Positions 32,315-43,005 of a DNA stretch of 64,000 bases are shown one piece after another. A program made the translations under genes and the position numbers. The first letter of the stretch is position 1. The number at the start of each line of letters is the position of its first letter. The notes below the pieces were generated by a model. That model did not search any database. It saw only the letters and a list, made by a program, of their open reading frames with translations, and was not told the DNA's origin. This DNA comes from Gigantopelta aegis (taxonomy: Eukaryota > Mollusca > Gastropoda > Neomphalida > Peltospiridae), in assembly GCF_016097555.1 (NCBI RefSeq), contig NC_054703.1:16997969-17061968 (forward strand), given 5' to 3'.

Positions 32315-33549
32315 AATACAGTTCTTGTAACCGATGAGGTAGGCCTACCCAATCCTAAAACAGTTCTGTGCTACATTGGTGGGTGAAATGTATTTAAAAA
32401 CATAAACTGATTTTCACTTTCATTACTGACATATAGTACCTTTAATTTTAGAATGTAATTGTTGACCACGTACCCGATTGGCAGTTCTCGTGATTTTAAA
32501 GTTGCGTAACAGACACGTGAACAGAACGGTTCTCGTGAAATACATGTATTGTGATGCATTTTTTACGAATCTAATGGGTCATGGGATATCCTAATATTAG
32601 TCTTTGTTTAATGGTTTGAAGAAATTGTAAGCACTTAATAAGTTAATGTTATTATCTTGTAGTGGATCAGGACCCATGTCACCATATTGCTGAAAAAAAT
32701 TAAAACATTCTCCAACAAATAACTGGTCACTCCTAAACTGGTAATGGACATTATCAGCCGACATTGTTTATTCTGTAAATAATTCTGTAAAACTCTTGAG
32801 TAAGTAGACTGTCTCATCTACAATCACAGAACTGACCAATTGCCTAGTCTCAAAGAAAATTAAAATTGGTTATTGTGGATGGTCGTGTTTGCTCGAACAT
32901 ACTAATAGGCCAAATATTATGCATTTTTTCAGAGCGAAAAATACTATAACCCCATTTCATTCAATTAATAAACATTGAAATATATTTAGTTAAATAATTT
33001 ATTATATTATCAGGACAATTATGTTGTTTTAGCAGTAATGAATTTTATAACCACTTCCCCATGTAGAGCAGTACATTCCTAGTTCTCTGAAAATCCCAGT
33101 GTCCATCCAGGGACATCAATCCCATGCAGGTACAGATTTTGGTGTGGGCACAAGAGGTTAAGGCCCCATAGATTTTTTTATCTAGAAATTAATTTTGCTT
33201 TTCTACATGGTGCAGATTGAGTCTTATTTATAAATGGCTCCCGATTCTGTTATATTTAATACCATAATGCTCTAAAATACATCTCAGAGGTTCTCATTTT
33301 TCACACACTATTCCAAACCCTCCCATCATCCTGTGCTGGCTTATTTCTAGAACGCCATATGTTTTTTCTTAGCAGAATGTATTTGTTTTGACCTGCTATT
33401 TAAAGAAACTAACAGCAGGCCATATTTTACTTCCTGTTTCGAGCCCTGCAACCGGACCATGTGGCGTCATTATAATAAAGGTACATGTAGTAGTCTGACT
33501 CCAATGCTATAAAAGTTGAGAATACAAGATGATAATGGCCTCAGTGGTC
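32315..33549. other. Intergenic, no gene seen
   Basis: Unique AT-rich sequence; frames up to 62 codons without homology that I recognise. Confidence 0.35.
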
Positions 33550-33860
33550 AGGCCCGTACGCAGAAATTTATATTGGGGGAGGGGCTGCGTAATCGACGGA
33601 CCATAGGGCCGGAGTTGCTAGGGGAGTCCGGGGGCATACACACACACATCCCCCCTCCCCAATTTTTTTTAAAATCTAGAATGCAGGAGATGCATTTTCC
33701 TGCATTCTGGGAAGTAAATTTGAAAGGTTTCTTTGCCTCAGTTCACATCGTCTGACTACTTGTTTATTTTATTTTTACATATCCACGGACGGACCTCAGC
33801 AATCTATGGGGGTGCTTATGCACCCCCTCCCCTCCCCCCCCCCCCCCCCCGCTTACGGGC
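33550..33860. mobile_element. Short MITE with aggcccgta ends and poly-C
   Basis: The left end aggcccgtacgcagaaattt pairs with the right end cgcttacgggcct, separated by a gggg-rich arm and a cccc-rich arm. Similar design to the 8992-9201 element. Confidence 0.5.
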
Positions 33861-34080
33861 CTGGTGGTGTAGTGGTTTAGCCATTGGATGTAAGACTGGT
33901 AGGTACTGGGTTCATATCCTGCTATCGGCTCCCACCCAGAGCATACCATGGCCTTTGTTACACCAGTTGTGGAGCACTGGCTGGAATGAGAAATAGACCA
34001 ATGGGTCCACCAATGGGAATTGATCCTAGATCGATCGTGCATCAGGCGAGTACTGTACCACTGAGGTGCGTCCCGTCCCT
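33856..34080. mobile_element. Chimeric SINE fragments (type B head +, type A head -)
   Basis: A + strand type B-like head (ggcctggtggtgtagtggtt ... gctatcggctccc, about 33856-33945) is joined to a reverse type A core-and-head fragment (accatggcctttg ... gtgcgtcccgtccc, about 33946-34080). Confidence 0.65.
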
Positions 34081-34130
34081 GTAAGTTTAAAGAGACTGAA
34101 CCTTGTGAAAAACTCTGTGTGATTGTAAGT

Positions 34131-34454
34131 GGGCAAGACGTAGCCCAGTGGTACAGCACTCACTTGATGCATGATCGGTATGGGATCGATCCCCGTCGGT
34201 GGGCCTATTGGGCTATTTCTCGCTCCAGCCAGTGCACCACTACTAGTATATCAAAGGCTGTGGTATGTGTTATCCTGTCTGTGGGATGGTGCATATAAAA
34301 GATCCCTTGCTCCTAATCGAAAAGAGTAGCCCATGAAGTGGCGACAGCGGGTTTCCTCCCTCAATATCTGTGTGGTCCTTCACCATATGTACAACGCCAT
34401 ATAACCGTAAATAAAATGTGTTGAATGTGTCGTTAAATAAAACATTTCCTTCCA
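34131..34454 (+). mobile_element. SINE type A, full length
   Basis: Head gggcaagacgtagcccagtg, box B-like gggatcgatcccc, core and tail to aaacatttccttcc. A tail-only fragment of another copy follows at about 34459-34583. Confidence 0.88.
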
Positions 34455-34458
34455 TTCT

Positions 34459-34583
34459 ATGAAGTGGCAACAGCAGGTTTCTATCTCATTATCTGTGTGG
34501 TCCTTAACCATATGTCTGACGCCATATAACTGTATATAAATATTAAAAAGTATCGAGTGCGTCATTAAATAAAACATTTCTTT
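34459..34583 (+). mobile_element. SINE type A tail fragment
   Basis: Only gaagtggcaacagcaggttt through cattaaataaaacatttctt is present, immediately after the full copy. Confidence 0.75.
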
Positions 34584-35043
34584 CTGTATGATTGTATTGT
34601 TACTGATTACCTGAACCCTCAACAATCGTTACATGCTATTGATTACTGGTATGCTATAAGTGTAGCAAACTACAACAGTTAGTTCGTATAGACATTACTG
34701 CAATTTTCTAATAAAAGTAATTGTCTATAAGCTGCATTAAATGTATCGAAATTCTTTTCAACCAATCCTACAACATGAGCTTAATCGGATAATGCTATCC
34801 CTGCTAAAATTAACTTTTTTTGAAAGTTTGTGATTGTTTACATATAATCTATTAATCTCACATTTTTGTTCTTTGCAGAAAAAAAGAAACTGTTTGCAAA
34901 AACGTGCAATTTGAAAACAACAGGCTAGTAAAGTTTACACTTTATCAAGCTTTTGGATGAGCAATGTTAATACAAGAACCAATGACACTTCTCAAAAGCT
35001 TTGTTGTGGTGTGACAAGTAATAGCTGAAAAGCTTTTCCCCAG
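34584..35043. other. Upstream region of the + strand zinc-finger gene
   Basis: No repeats. The motif gcttttccccag at 35032-35043 is a good 3' splice acceptor, and the zinc-finger frame is open from just beyond a stop at 35026-35028, so an intron and an upstream first exon are plausible. Confidence 0.45.
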
Positions 35044-35106
35044 GATTCCCAGTACGTTAAGGCAAAAGCAGAAGCAGTTGTGGTGTTGCCAGCGAAAAAA
35101 GAAGCA

Positions 35107-36012
35107 ATGTCGCTATTTCCTATGAATAAGGATTTTGAGTGTGAGATTTGCCTGAAGTACTTCGCCAGCTGTTACAATCTTAAACGCCACATGCTCATGC
35201 ACACGGGAGAAAAACCTTTTCAATGTGACGTCTGCTTGAAATGTTTCTCTGGCGGGAACATCCTCAAACAACACCTGCTGATCCACAACGAGGAGAAACC
35301 CTTCACGTGCGGGGTGTGTTCGCGGTCCTTCACGTATAGCTGTAACCTGAAGACCCACATGCTGACACACAGCAGTGAGAAACCGTTTCAATGTGAGCTA
35401 TGTTCGAAGAGCTTCACTCGCGTCTACCACTTGAAAATACACATGCTGATACACACCGGCGAAAAGTCCTTCCAGTGTGGAATCTGTTTTAAAGGCTTCT
35501 CGGCGCGAGTCTTCTTGAATCACCATATGCTGATGCATACAGGGGAGCGGTCGTTCAGGTGCGAGGTGTGTTCCAAGTGCTTTGTGCGCAGAAACAACCT
35601 GACGAAACACATGTTGACCCATACCGGGGAGAAGTCGTTCAAGTGTGGACTGTGCACGAAGTGTTTCACGCAGGCCAGCAGCGTGAAGAGACACATGTTA
35701 ATTCACACCGGGGAGAAACCCTTTCAGTGTGAGATGTGTGACAAGTGTTTCTCCGACCGCACATCCATGAAGAGACACGTCCTCGTGCACACCGGCGAGA
35801 AGCCGTTCCAGTGTTATGTGTGCTCCAAGGCGTTCACGCAGAGTTACGAGTTGAAGAAACATGTCTTCACGCACACCGACGAGAAGCCATTCAAGTGTGG
35901 AATCTGTTTTAAGTGTTTCACGCACAGTCGAGATGTAAAACTTCATATACTCGTCCATACTAGCGTTTACTCACAGACTGTTAAATCTTTAAAATATATG
36001 TACAGTGCATGA
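35107..36012 (+). CDS. C2H2 zinc-finger protein, 10 fingers
   Basis: A tandem C2H2 protein, presumably a nuclear DNA-binding regulator of unknown targets. From the first ATG (35107) it has 301 residues, starting MSLFPMNKDFECEIC. Ten contiguous fingers (C-x2-C-x12-H-x3-H) joined by TGEKP/S, NEEKP, SSEKP, TGERS and TDEKP linkers. The frame is open upstream to 35029, and an acceptor-like gcttttccccag ends at 35043, so the spliced protein may add about 20 residues (DSQYVKAKAEAVVV...). The C-terminus after finger 10 (SLKYMYSA) is read from the tandem repeat that begins there. Fingers 7-9 (QASSVKR, DRTSMKR, QSYELKK helices) match fingers 6-8 of the gene at 18280 in the same order, so the two are paralogues. 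No KRAB, BTB or ZAD domain. Confidence 0.9.
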   Translation: MSLFPMNKDFECEICLKYFASCYNLKRHMLMHTGEKPFQCDVCLKCFSGGNILKQHLLIHNEEKPFTCGVCSRSFTYSCNLKTHMLTHSSEKPFQCELCSKSFTRVYHLKIHMLIHTGEKSFQCGICFKGFSARVFLNHHMLMHTGERSFRCEVCSKCFVRRNNLTKHMLTHTGEKSFKCGLCTKCFTQASSVKRHMLIHTGEKPFQCEMCDKCFSDRTSMKRHVLVHTGEKPFQCYVCSKAFTQSYELKKHVFTHTDEKPFKCGICFKCFTHSRDVKLHILVHTSVYSQTVKSLKYMYSA

Positions 36013-37435
36013 GACAAATATATTGATGTTTTACACAGTGCATGAGCAACACATTAAAATATATGTACAGTACATGAGACAGATGTACTGAAACATTACA
36101 CTATGCATGAACAGTGTACAGTACATGAGACAAATATACTAAAACATTACACAGTGCATGAGCAACACATTAAAATATATGTACAGTACATATATTATAC
36201 ATATGATATTTTAATGTGTTGCCTCATTTACTGTACATGTAACATTTTAACATGTCTTGTGTACATGCTATGCATGTGATCTTTTAATATGTTTAGTGTA
36301 CTGTACTTATATCGAATGTACAGTACATTATATGTACAGTACAAGAGACAACACTAAAATGTTGTATACATACAGTACTGAGATGTAAAACCAGGCGTGT
36401 GTGCAGGAATTTAAGATGTGGGTGTTGGAATCTATCTAATACAAGAATTTTTTTATCATACATACATACATACGTATACAGTACATGAGACAACACTGAA
36501 ATGCGTGTGTGGAGTACATAAAACAACACATTAAAATAAGATACATACACAGTATAAGAGAACGCATTGAAATAAGATACATACACAGTATAGGAGACAA
36601 GACATTAAAATAAGATGGATACACAGTATAGGAGACAAGACATTAAAATAAGATACATACACAGTATAGGAGACAAGACATTAAAATAAGATATACAGTA
36701 TAGGAGACAAGACATACACCGTATAGGAGACAAGACATTAAAATAAGATGCATACACAGTATAGGAGACAAGACATTAAAATAAGATACATACACAGTAT
36801 AGGAGACAAGACATTAAAATAAGATACATACACAGTATAGGAGAACACATTACAATAAGATACACAGTATAGGAGACAAGACATTAAAATAAGATGCATA
36901 CACAGTATAGGAGACAAGACATTAAAATAAGATGCATACACAGTATAGGAGACAACACATTAAAATACATACACATTATAGGAGATGACACATTAAAATA
37001 AGATACATACACAGTATAGGAGACAACACATTAAAATAAGATACACAGTATAGGAGACAACACATTAAAAAGGTATATACATTATATAAGACAACACATT
37101 AAAATAAGGTACATACATGGTATACGATGTGACCACACATTAAAATAAGGTACATACATGGTACACGATGTGACCACACATTCAAAATAAGGTACGTACA
37201 CGGTACACGATGTGACCACACATTCAAAATAAGGTACGTACACGGTACACGATGTGACCACACATTCAAAATAAGCTACGTACACGGTACACGATGTGAC
37301 CACACATTCAAAATAAGCTACGTACACGGTACACGATGTGACCACACATTCAAAATAAGCTACATACACGGTACACGATGTGACCACACATTCAAAATAA
37401 GCTACGTACACGGTACACGATGTGACCACACAAAT
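35975..37435. repeat. Tandem-repeat continuum after the zinc-finger gene
   Basis: Three related blocks: irregular ttaaaatatatgtacagtac units (35975-36360), a 38-bp unit (gacattaaaataagatacat, then acacagtataggagacaa; about 36480-37100) and a 42-bp unit (cattcaaaataagctacgta, then cacggtacacgatgtgacca; about 37101-37435). All share a cattaaaat..ac-like core, so one ancestral unit evolved through several lengths. Between 36380 and 36470 lies a piece resembling 25440. Confidence 0.9.
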
Positions 37436-37639
37436 ATTACTTTTTAAATGTATTTTTAGGGGGAGCATGTTGTAGATTGTAGTATTATGATACATAATAA
37501 TTAATACTTACATTTGTTGAATGTATTAACATTTTCAGTTCTTTTTGTGATGATTGTTTGAAACATTGTTTTGTCATTGTGTTCATGTTGTTTTAAATGT
37601 GGAATGTTTACTTGAAATAACAAAATTTATCTTTCTTGA

Positions 37640-37865
37640 CTGGACCCCTTTAAAAACATCACTTGTCAGTGTGGACCCCTTTAAATACATCACTTGTCAG
37701 TGTGGACCCCTTTAAAAACATCACTTGTCAGTGTGGACCCCTTTAAATACATCACTTGTCAGTGTGGACCCCTTTAAATACATCACTTGTCAGTGTGGAC
37801 CCCTTTAAATACATCACTTGTCAGTGTGGACCCCTTTAAAAACATCACTTGTCAGTGTGGACCCC
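37640..37865. repeat. 31-bp minisatellite, 7 copies
   Basis: The unit is catcacttgtcagtgtggac then ccctttaaata (or aaa), exact period 31. Confidence 0.93.
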
Positions 37866-38031
37866 ATCCCCTACATAATTTTCTCCACACATACTTGATG
37901 TACTAGTATACAATATATAAGAAACACATTAAAATAAAGTACACATACATAAGACATTAAAATAGTATAATTAATTTGTTTAAAATAATTGTCTTGTTTT
38001 CGTGTGTGAAATTTGCTGTGTAAACAAATGG

Positions 38032-38184
38032 CAGGGAACATTTTGTTCAGTATCGCGCCGCGATTCGCTACACAAGTTTCAAAGATCGCTATACAATTTT
38101 ACAACATTAAACAGTAGTTGCTAATCAACTTTCAACTGACTAGAAATTTTGCCAATCAAGATTTTGGAAACAAAATGTTCCCTG
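38032..38184. mobile_element. hAT-like MITE (cagggaacattttgtt ends)
   Basis: Perfectly inverted cagggaacattttgtt and aacaaaatgttccctg bound 153 bp. No clear flank duplication. Confidence 0.65.
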
Positions 38185-38226
38185 GGTGGACACCTGAATT
38201 AATGACACTATGCTCTGCTTGCTGCA

Positions 38227-38560
38227 CAGGGCTTCTAGAATGTTTTATAAAATCCACTAGCCATGGGATCAGTGATTTAAAAAATTTACTAACCACGATT
38301 AAAATTTTACTAGCCCTACTTTACTAAATAATAGTAATAATCAGATATGTCACCTAAATAGAGAGAGGGAGCTTAAAAACACTCAAATTTGGGGAGTTGG
38401 GGAAAAGATATTCATATTGACAAAATAGACTTAACTGCAACATTTGACACAAAAAAACAAATATCACTAGCCGTTGGGCATGGCAATAGTATTTATTTAC
38501 TATCCCAACATTGAATATCACTAGCCATGCGAGTGGGGCTACCAGAATCTAGAAGTCCTG
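38227..38560. mobile_element. hAT-like MITE family cagggcttctaga, copy 3
   Basis: Inverted relative to copies 1 and 2: cagggcttctagaatg at the left, then actagccatgggatcagtga, and gaatctagaagtcctg at the right. Both flanks contain gcttgc. Confidence 0.75.
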
Positions 38561-39004
38561 GCTTGCATCTATATTGTGTAGACTAGTTCCAGTGGCATGC
38601 ATACAGTCATGTAGAACTAATAACCATGTTGCACCATTGACATGGATATAGAGATATCCGTATGCCTATTTATCTTTGGTTTAACTATAACAAATAAAAT
38701 GTGTTTCAAACACAAAATTGTAGTGTCTTTTTTTTCTTTCTATCTTTTACATACATGTATCTAGTGTGTTAAATTATGGTTGTGAAATATTGTTTTTATC
38801 CAGTTCACATTGAAAATGTACACGTGGAGTTTTGTTAAAATAATTCTGAATATATGGGGGGGGGGGGGGGGGGGGGGTGAAGGGATAATGAATGCAGATG
38901 TGTTAACAGAAGTAGGGACATCAAGTAATTATTGTTAAATATGGCTTGAAGCTTTCAGAAACTAATATCTTGAAATCAGTGTGTGATCAGATGGTTAGTA
39001 ACCA
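38561..39004. other. Spacer with poly-G tract
   Basis: No gene seen. A run of about 24 G at 38855-38878. Confidence 0.4.
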
Positions 39005-39116
39005 GGACCCCGTTCCACAAAGCGATCTGAACCCTAAGATCATCTTAAGAACATTTATAACTACCTTATGCACTTAAGGTGATCTTAGCGCTAAGATCGC
39101 TTCATGGAACAGGGCC
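39005..39116. mobile_element. Palindromic mini-element (ccccgttccacaaagcgatc)
   Basis: The arm ccccgttccacaaagcgatc is matched inverted by gatcgcttcatggaacaggg, with further inner pairing (ctaagatcatcttaag / cttaaggtgatcttag). The whole 110 bp can fold into one hairpin. Confidence 0.7.
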
Positions 39117-39119
39117 CAG

Positions 39120-39952
39120 GACATTATTTTAACGGCATGGCTACACCAGGTAAATCATTATTTTAATGGCATGACTACACCAGGTAAATCATTATTTTAA
39201 CGGCACGACTACACCAGGTAAATCATTATTTTAACGGCATGACTACACCAGGTAAATCATTATTTTAACGGCATGACTACACCAGGTAAATCATTTTAAC
39301 GGCATGGCTACACCAGGTAAATCATTATTTTAACGGCATGACTACACCAGGTAAATCATTATTTTAACGGCATGACTACACCAGGTAAATCATTTTAACG
39401 GCATGGCTACACCAGGTAAATCATTATTTTAACGGCATGGCTACACCAGGTAAATCATTATTTTAACGTAATGACTACACCAGGTAAATCATTTTAACAG
39501 CATGGCTACACCAGGTAAATCATTATTTTAACGGCATGACTACACCAGGTAAATCATTATTTTAACGGCATGACTACACCAGGTAAATCATTATTTTAAT
39601 GGCATGGCTACACCAGGTAAATCATTATTTTAACGTCATGACTACACCAGGTAAATAATTTTAACGGCATGGCTACACCAGGTAAATCATTTTAACGGCA
39701 TGACTACACCAGGTAAATCATTATTTTAACGGCATGGCTACACCAGGTAAATCATTATTTTAACGGCATGGCTACACCAGGTAAATCATTATTTTAACGG
39801 CATGGCTACACCAGGTAAATCATTATTTTAACGGCATGGCTACACCAGGTAAATCATTATTTTAACGGCATGACTACACCAGATAAATCATTATTTTAAC
39901 GGCATGGCTACACCAGGTAAACCATTATTTTAACGGCATGACTACACCAGGT
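39120..39952. repeat. 34-bp minisatellite, ~25 copies
   Basis: The unit is aaatcattattttaacggca then tg[a/g]ctacaccaggt; some copies lack an internal tatt. Each contains ccaggtaaat, a 5' splice-site-like motif. Confidence 0.95.
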
Positions 39953-40306
39953 AAATCATTATTTTGGAGGTGTATGGTTTAATCAGCATATTAATAATCA
40001 TGAAATATTTGCAAATAAGAGTTAAAATGCATCTATTAAATCATTATTTTGGAGGTGTATGGTTTAATCAGCATATTAATAATCATGAAATATTTGTAAA
40101 TAAGAGTTAAAATGCGTCTATTAAATCATTATTTTGGAGGTGTATGGTTTAATCAGCATATTAATAATCATGAAATATTTGTAAATAAGAGTTAAAATGC
40201 ATCTATTAAATCATTATTTTGGAGGTGTATGGTTTAATCAGCATATTAATAATCATGAAATATTTGTAAATAAGAGTTAAAATACATCTATTAAATCATT
40301 ATAAAC
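39953..40306. repeat. ~85-bp tandem repeat, 4 copies
   Basis: The unit is aaatcattattttggaggtg, tatggtttaatcagcatatt, aataatcatgaaatatttg and taaataagagttaaaatgca. It starts with the same aaatcattatttt as the preceding 34-bp array, so it arose beside it. Confidence 0.93.
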
Positions 40307-40350
40307 ATGAAATAGACAAATGATTGAACAATTCACCAAAATATAATATT

Positions 40351-40621
40351 CAGGGATGTGAGAGGGGCTGAAGCAAAAAAGCTTATAGCGGCTGGGGGTC
40401 CAGGGGCCGCTCAAGGGCCCTGAAACTGCCAAAAATTGCATTCAATGTTAACAGATCTAAACTGGTTATAACTTATGATATAAGGCACACATAAATTTGA
40501 AACCGTGAAAACATGCAAATGAACCTTGTGTGGTCAACAGTATTGAACATCATGTTTTTGTTTTTTTTAGATGAAATGGAAAAGTGCATTTACACGTTTC
40601 CGCGTAGCTCTCACATCACTG
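40351..40621. mobile_element. hAT-like MITE (cagggatgtgagag ends)
   Basis: Ends cagggatgtgagag and ctctcacatcactg are inverted; flanks aatatt/aatatg. Non-coding 271 bp. Confidence 0.65.
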
Positions 40622-40711
40622 AATATGTTTAGCCATTAAACAGATACTTTTTGTTCACAATACTATCTGAGAATATCATTACTTATTTGTTATGCATCTC
40701 GTATCACAGGG

Positions 40712-41035
40712 GCAGAATGTAGCCCAGTGGTAAAGCATTCGCTTAATGCGCGATCGGTCTGGGATCGATCCCCGTCGGTGAGCCCATTGGGCTATTTCTC
40801 ATCACAGCCAGTGCACCACGACTGGTATACGAAAGGCTGTGGTATGTGTTAACCTGTCTGTGAGATGGTCCATATAAAAGATCCCTTGCTGCTAACCGGA
40901 AAGAGTAGCTCATGAAGTGGCGACAGCGGGTTTCCTCTCTCAAATATCTGTGTGGTCCTTAACCATATGTCTGATGCCATATAACCGTAATTAAAATGTG
41001 TTGAGTGCATTGTTAAATGAAACATTTCTTTCTCT
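40712..41035 (+). mobile_element. SINE type A, full length
   Basis: Head gcagaatgtagcccagtggt, box B, core, tail. The 10-bp tatcacaggg flanks it at 40702-40711 and 41036-41045; the right copy is also the left end of the next MITE. Confidence 0.88.
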
Positions 41036-41040
41036 TATCA

Positions 41041-41360
41041 CAGGGCTTCTAGAATTTTATAAAAATCCACTACTAGTCTAGTCATGGGATCAGTGATTTA
41101 GAAAATTTACTAGCCATGATCATAAATTCACTAGCCCTACTTTAATAAATACAATCAAATTCAGGTATGTCACCCAGAGAGGGAGATAGAGTTTAAAAAC
41201 CCTTTGATTTGGGTAGGTGGGTGGATCAAGAAAGTCATATTTACAAAACAGACAAATGTAGGATTTGACAACTTAGTTTTTTACTAGCTGTCGGGCATGA
41301 TGATGGTATTTATTTACTAGACCAGCATGAGAGTGGGGCTGTCATAATCTAGAAGCCCTG
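41041..41360. mobile_element. hAT-like MITE family cagggcttctaga, copy 4
   Basis: Ends cagggcttctagaatttt and cataatctagaagccctg. The flank cttatca is duplicated at 41034-41040 and 41361-41367, the clearest target duplication of the family (7-8 bp). Confidence 0.8.
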
Positions 41361-41367
41361 CTTATCA

Positions 41368-42061
41368 CAACATTTCAAGTATCAGCTCACCAACTACTCA
41401 TTGAGCAAGGATATTGAGCAAGAGAACAATCGTCAAAGAAAATGCTGTATGTGTAAGCATGATAACATTGTTCAAAGATAACTTTCATTTATTTTATTTA
41501 ATATGCCCATTGTATTTACATATTTGCTCATCATATGTTAAAAAAAAATACTGGTTTTAAATTAATACATTTGCTGTCTTTTTCCGAATAGAAAAGCACT
41601 TTGTAACCGTAGAAAATATTTAAAATATGCATCACATTTAAGACCATGACATTGTCGAAATACACTTCCATTTGTTTATGTTTTATGTCATTATATATAA
41701 TTATACGAGTCACAAATAAACTACTACAACTACATGAAGATTATAAAGACACTTTTTTTTAACATATTATTTATTTTTTTACATATAAAAATAAACATCC
41801 ATTCATATTTATGAGACGTTCTTTACTACTAGTATCTTAATTCCGTGTAGGCGTAAAACAAAACACATTTCGGCACTGTGTTCTCCTGTTGAGCAGCACT
41901 GTCAAAAGAGGGCACTGTTTAGGACTTCTCACTTAGCACAGGACTGTCAACTGTCCTGTATAGAAAAATACCATGGTGGTTTGGGTCATTTGAACATCAC
42001 AGAAACCCAGGACATTGAGCACTGCTCACACTCCCCATTACGGTATTCAAGTCTTCGTTAT
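41368..42061. other. Intergenic, no gene seen
   Basis: AT-rich unique sequence with no recognised feature. Confidence 0.35.
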
Positions 42062-42218
42062 CAGTGGCAGATCCAGAAAATCCATTTAGTGGGCCCAACG
42101 ACATGTGGACGAAGGCCACAAACATTCCTGGGGGATTTCTCGGATTCTCAAACGTATTTTTTTTTTTTTTTAACAGGGAAGGGGCAAGGCCGTGGGTGCC
42201 CTCTTAGATCCGCCATTG
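42062..42218. mobile_element. hAT-like MITE (cagtggcagatcca ends)
   Basis: The left end cagtggcagatccag pairs with the right end tagatccgccattg; a T run lies inside. Short non-coding element. Confidence 0.6.
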
Positions 42219-42227
42219 ATTCTCTCT

Positions 42228-42893
42228 TCATTATGTTATCCACATCTTCATTATGTTATCCACATCTTTATTATGTTATCCACATCTTCATCATTATGAT
42301 ATCCATGTCTCCATTATGTTATCCAAGTCTCCATTATGTTATGCAAGTCTCCATTGTTATCCAAGTCTCCATTATGTTATCCACATCTTCATTATGTTAT
42401 ACAGTTCATCACTGTTATCCACGTCTTCATTATGTTATCCACGTCATTGTTATCCACATCTTCATTGTGTTATCCACGTCTCCATTATGCTATCCACGTC
42501 TCCATTATGCTATCCACATCTCCATTATGCTATCCACGTCTCTATTGTTATCCACGTCTTCATTATGTTATCCAAGTCTTCATTATGTTATCTACGTCGT
42601 CATTGTTATCCACGTCTTCATTATGTTATCCACGTCATCATCATGTTATCCACTTTTCCATCATGTTATCCACGTCGTCATTATGTTATCCACGTCATCA
42701 TTATGTTATCCACGTCATCATTATGTTATCCACGTCTTCATTATGCTATCCACATCATTATGCTATCCACGTCATCATTATGCTATCCACGTCTTCATTA
42801 TGCTATCCACGTCTTCATTATGCTATCCACGTCTTCATTATGTTATCCACGTCTCCATTATGTTATCCGCGTCTTCATTATGTTATCCAGTCT
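42228..42893. repeat. ~20-bp minisatellite
   Basis: The unit cattatgttatccacgtctt recurs with truncations; it is open in three + strand frames (up to 321 residues), all artefacts. It lies just downstream of the stop codon of the TSP1 membrane-protein gene, so that gene's 3' untranslated region probably contains it. Confidence 0.93.
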
Positions 42894-42905
42894 TTCTTCG
42901 AGTCG

Positions 42906-43005
42906 TCACTCATTTAATATTTCTTGGTAACTCTTCGTGTTTATAATGGTAACTCCAGACACTTCACGGAAGGAGTCAAAGGTTTTCTTCCTACGGCGTA
43001 TCAGT
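42906..43005 (-). CDS. Terminal exon: cytoplasmic tail
   Basis: Acceptor gtttgtttttaacag precedes an exon whose first base completes a Gly codon left open by the membrane exon, then reads LIRRRKKTFDSFREVSG, VTIINTKSYQEILNE and TGA. The basic cluster directly after the hydrophobic segment is a classic stop-transfer signal. A Tyr in KSYQEIL could be a phosphorylation or sorting site (inference). Separated from the previous exon by 5.5 kb of repeats. Confidence 0.75.

Noticed and set aside
35113-35958. Three reverse frames of 86-98 residues opposite the zinc-finger gene (and similar ones at 18793-19371)
   Set aside because: They mirror the regular codon pattern of the C2H2 repeats; no independent support.
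41981-42946. 321-residue + strand frame and its two overlapping relatives
   Set aside because: Produced by the ~20-bp array lacking stops; it overlaps a MITE and the 3' end of the - strand TSP1 gene.
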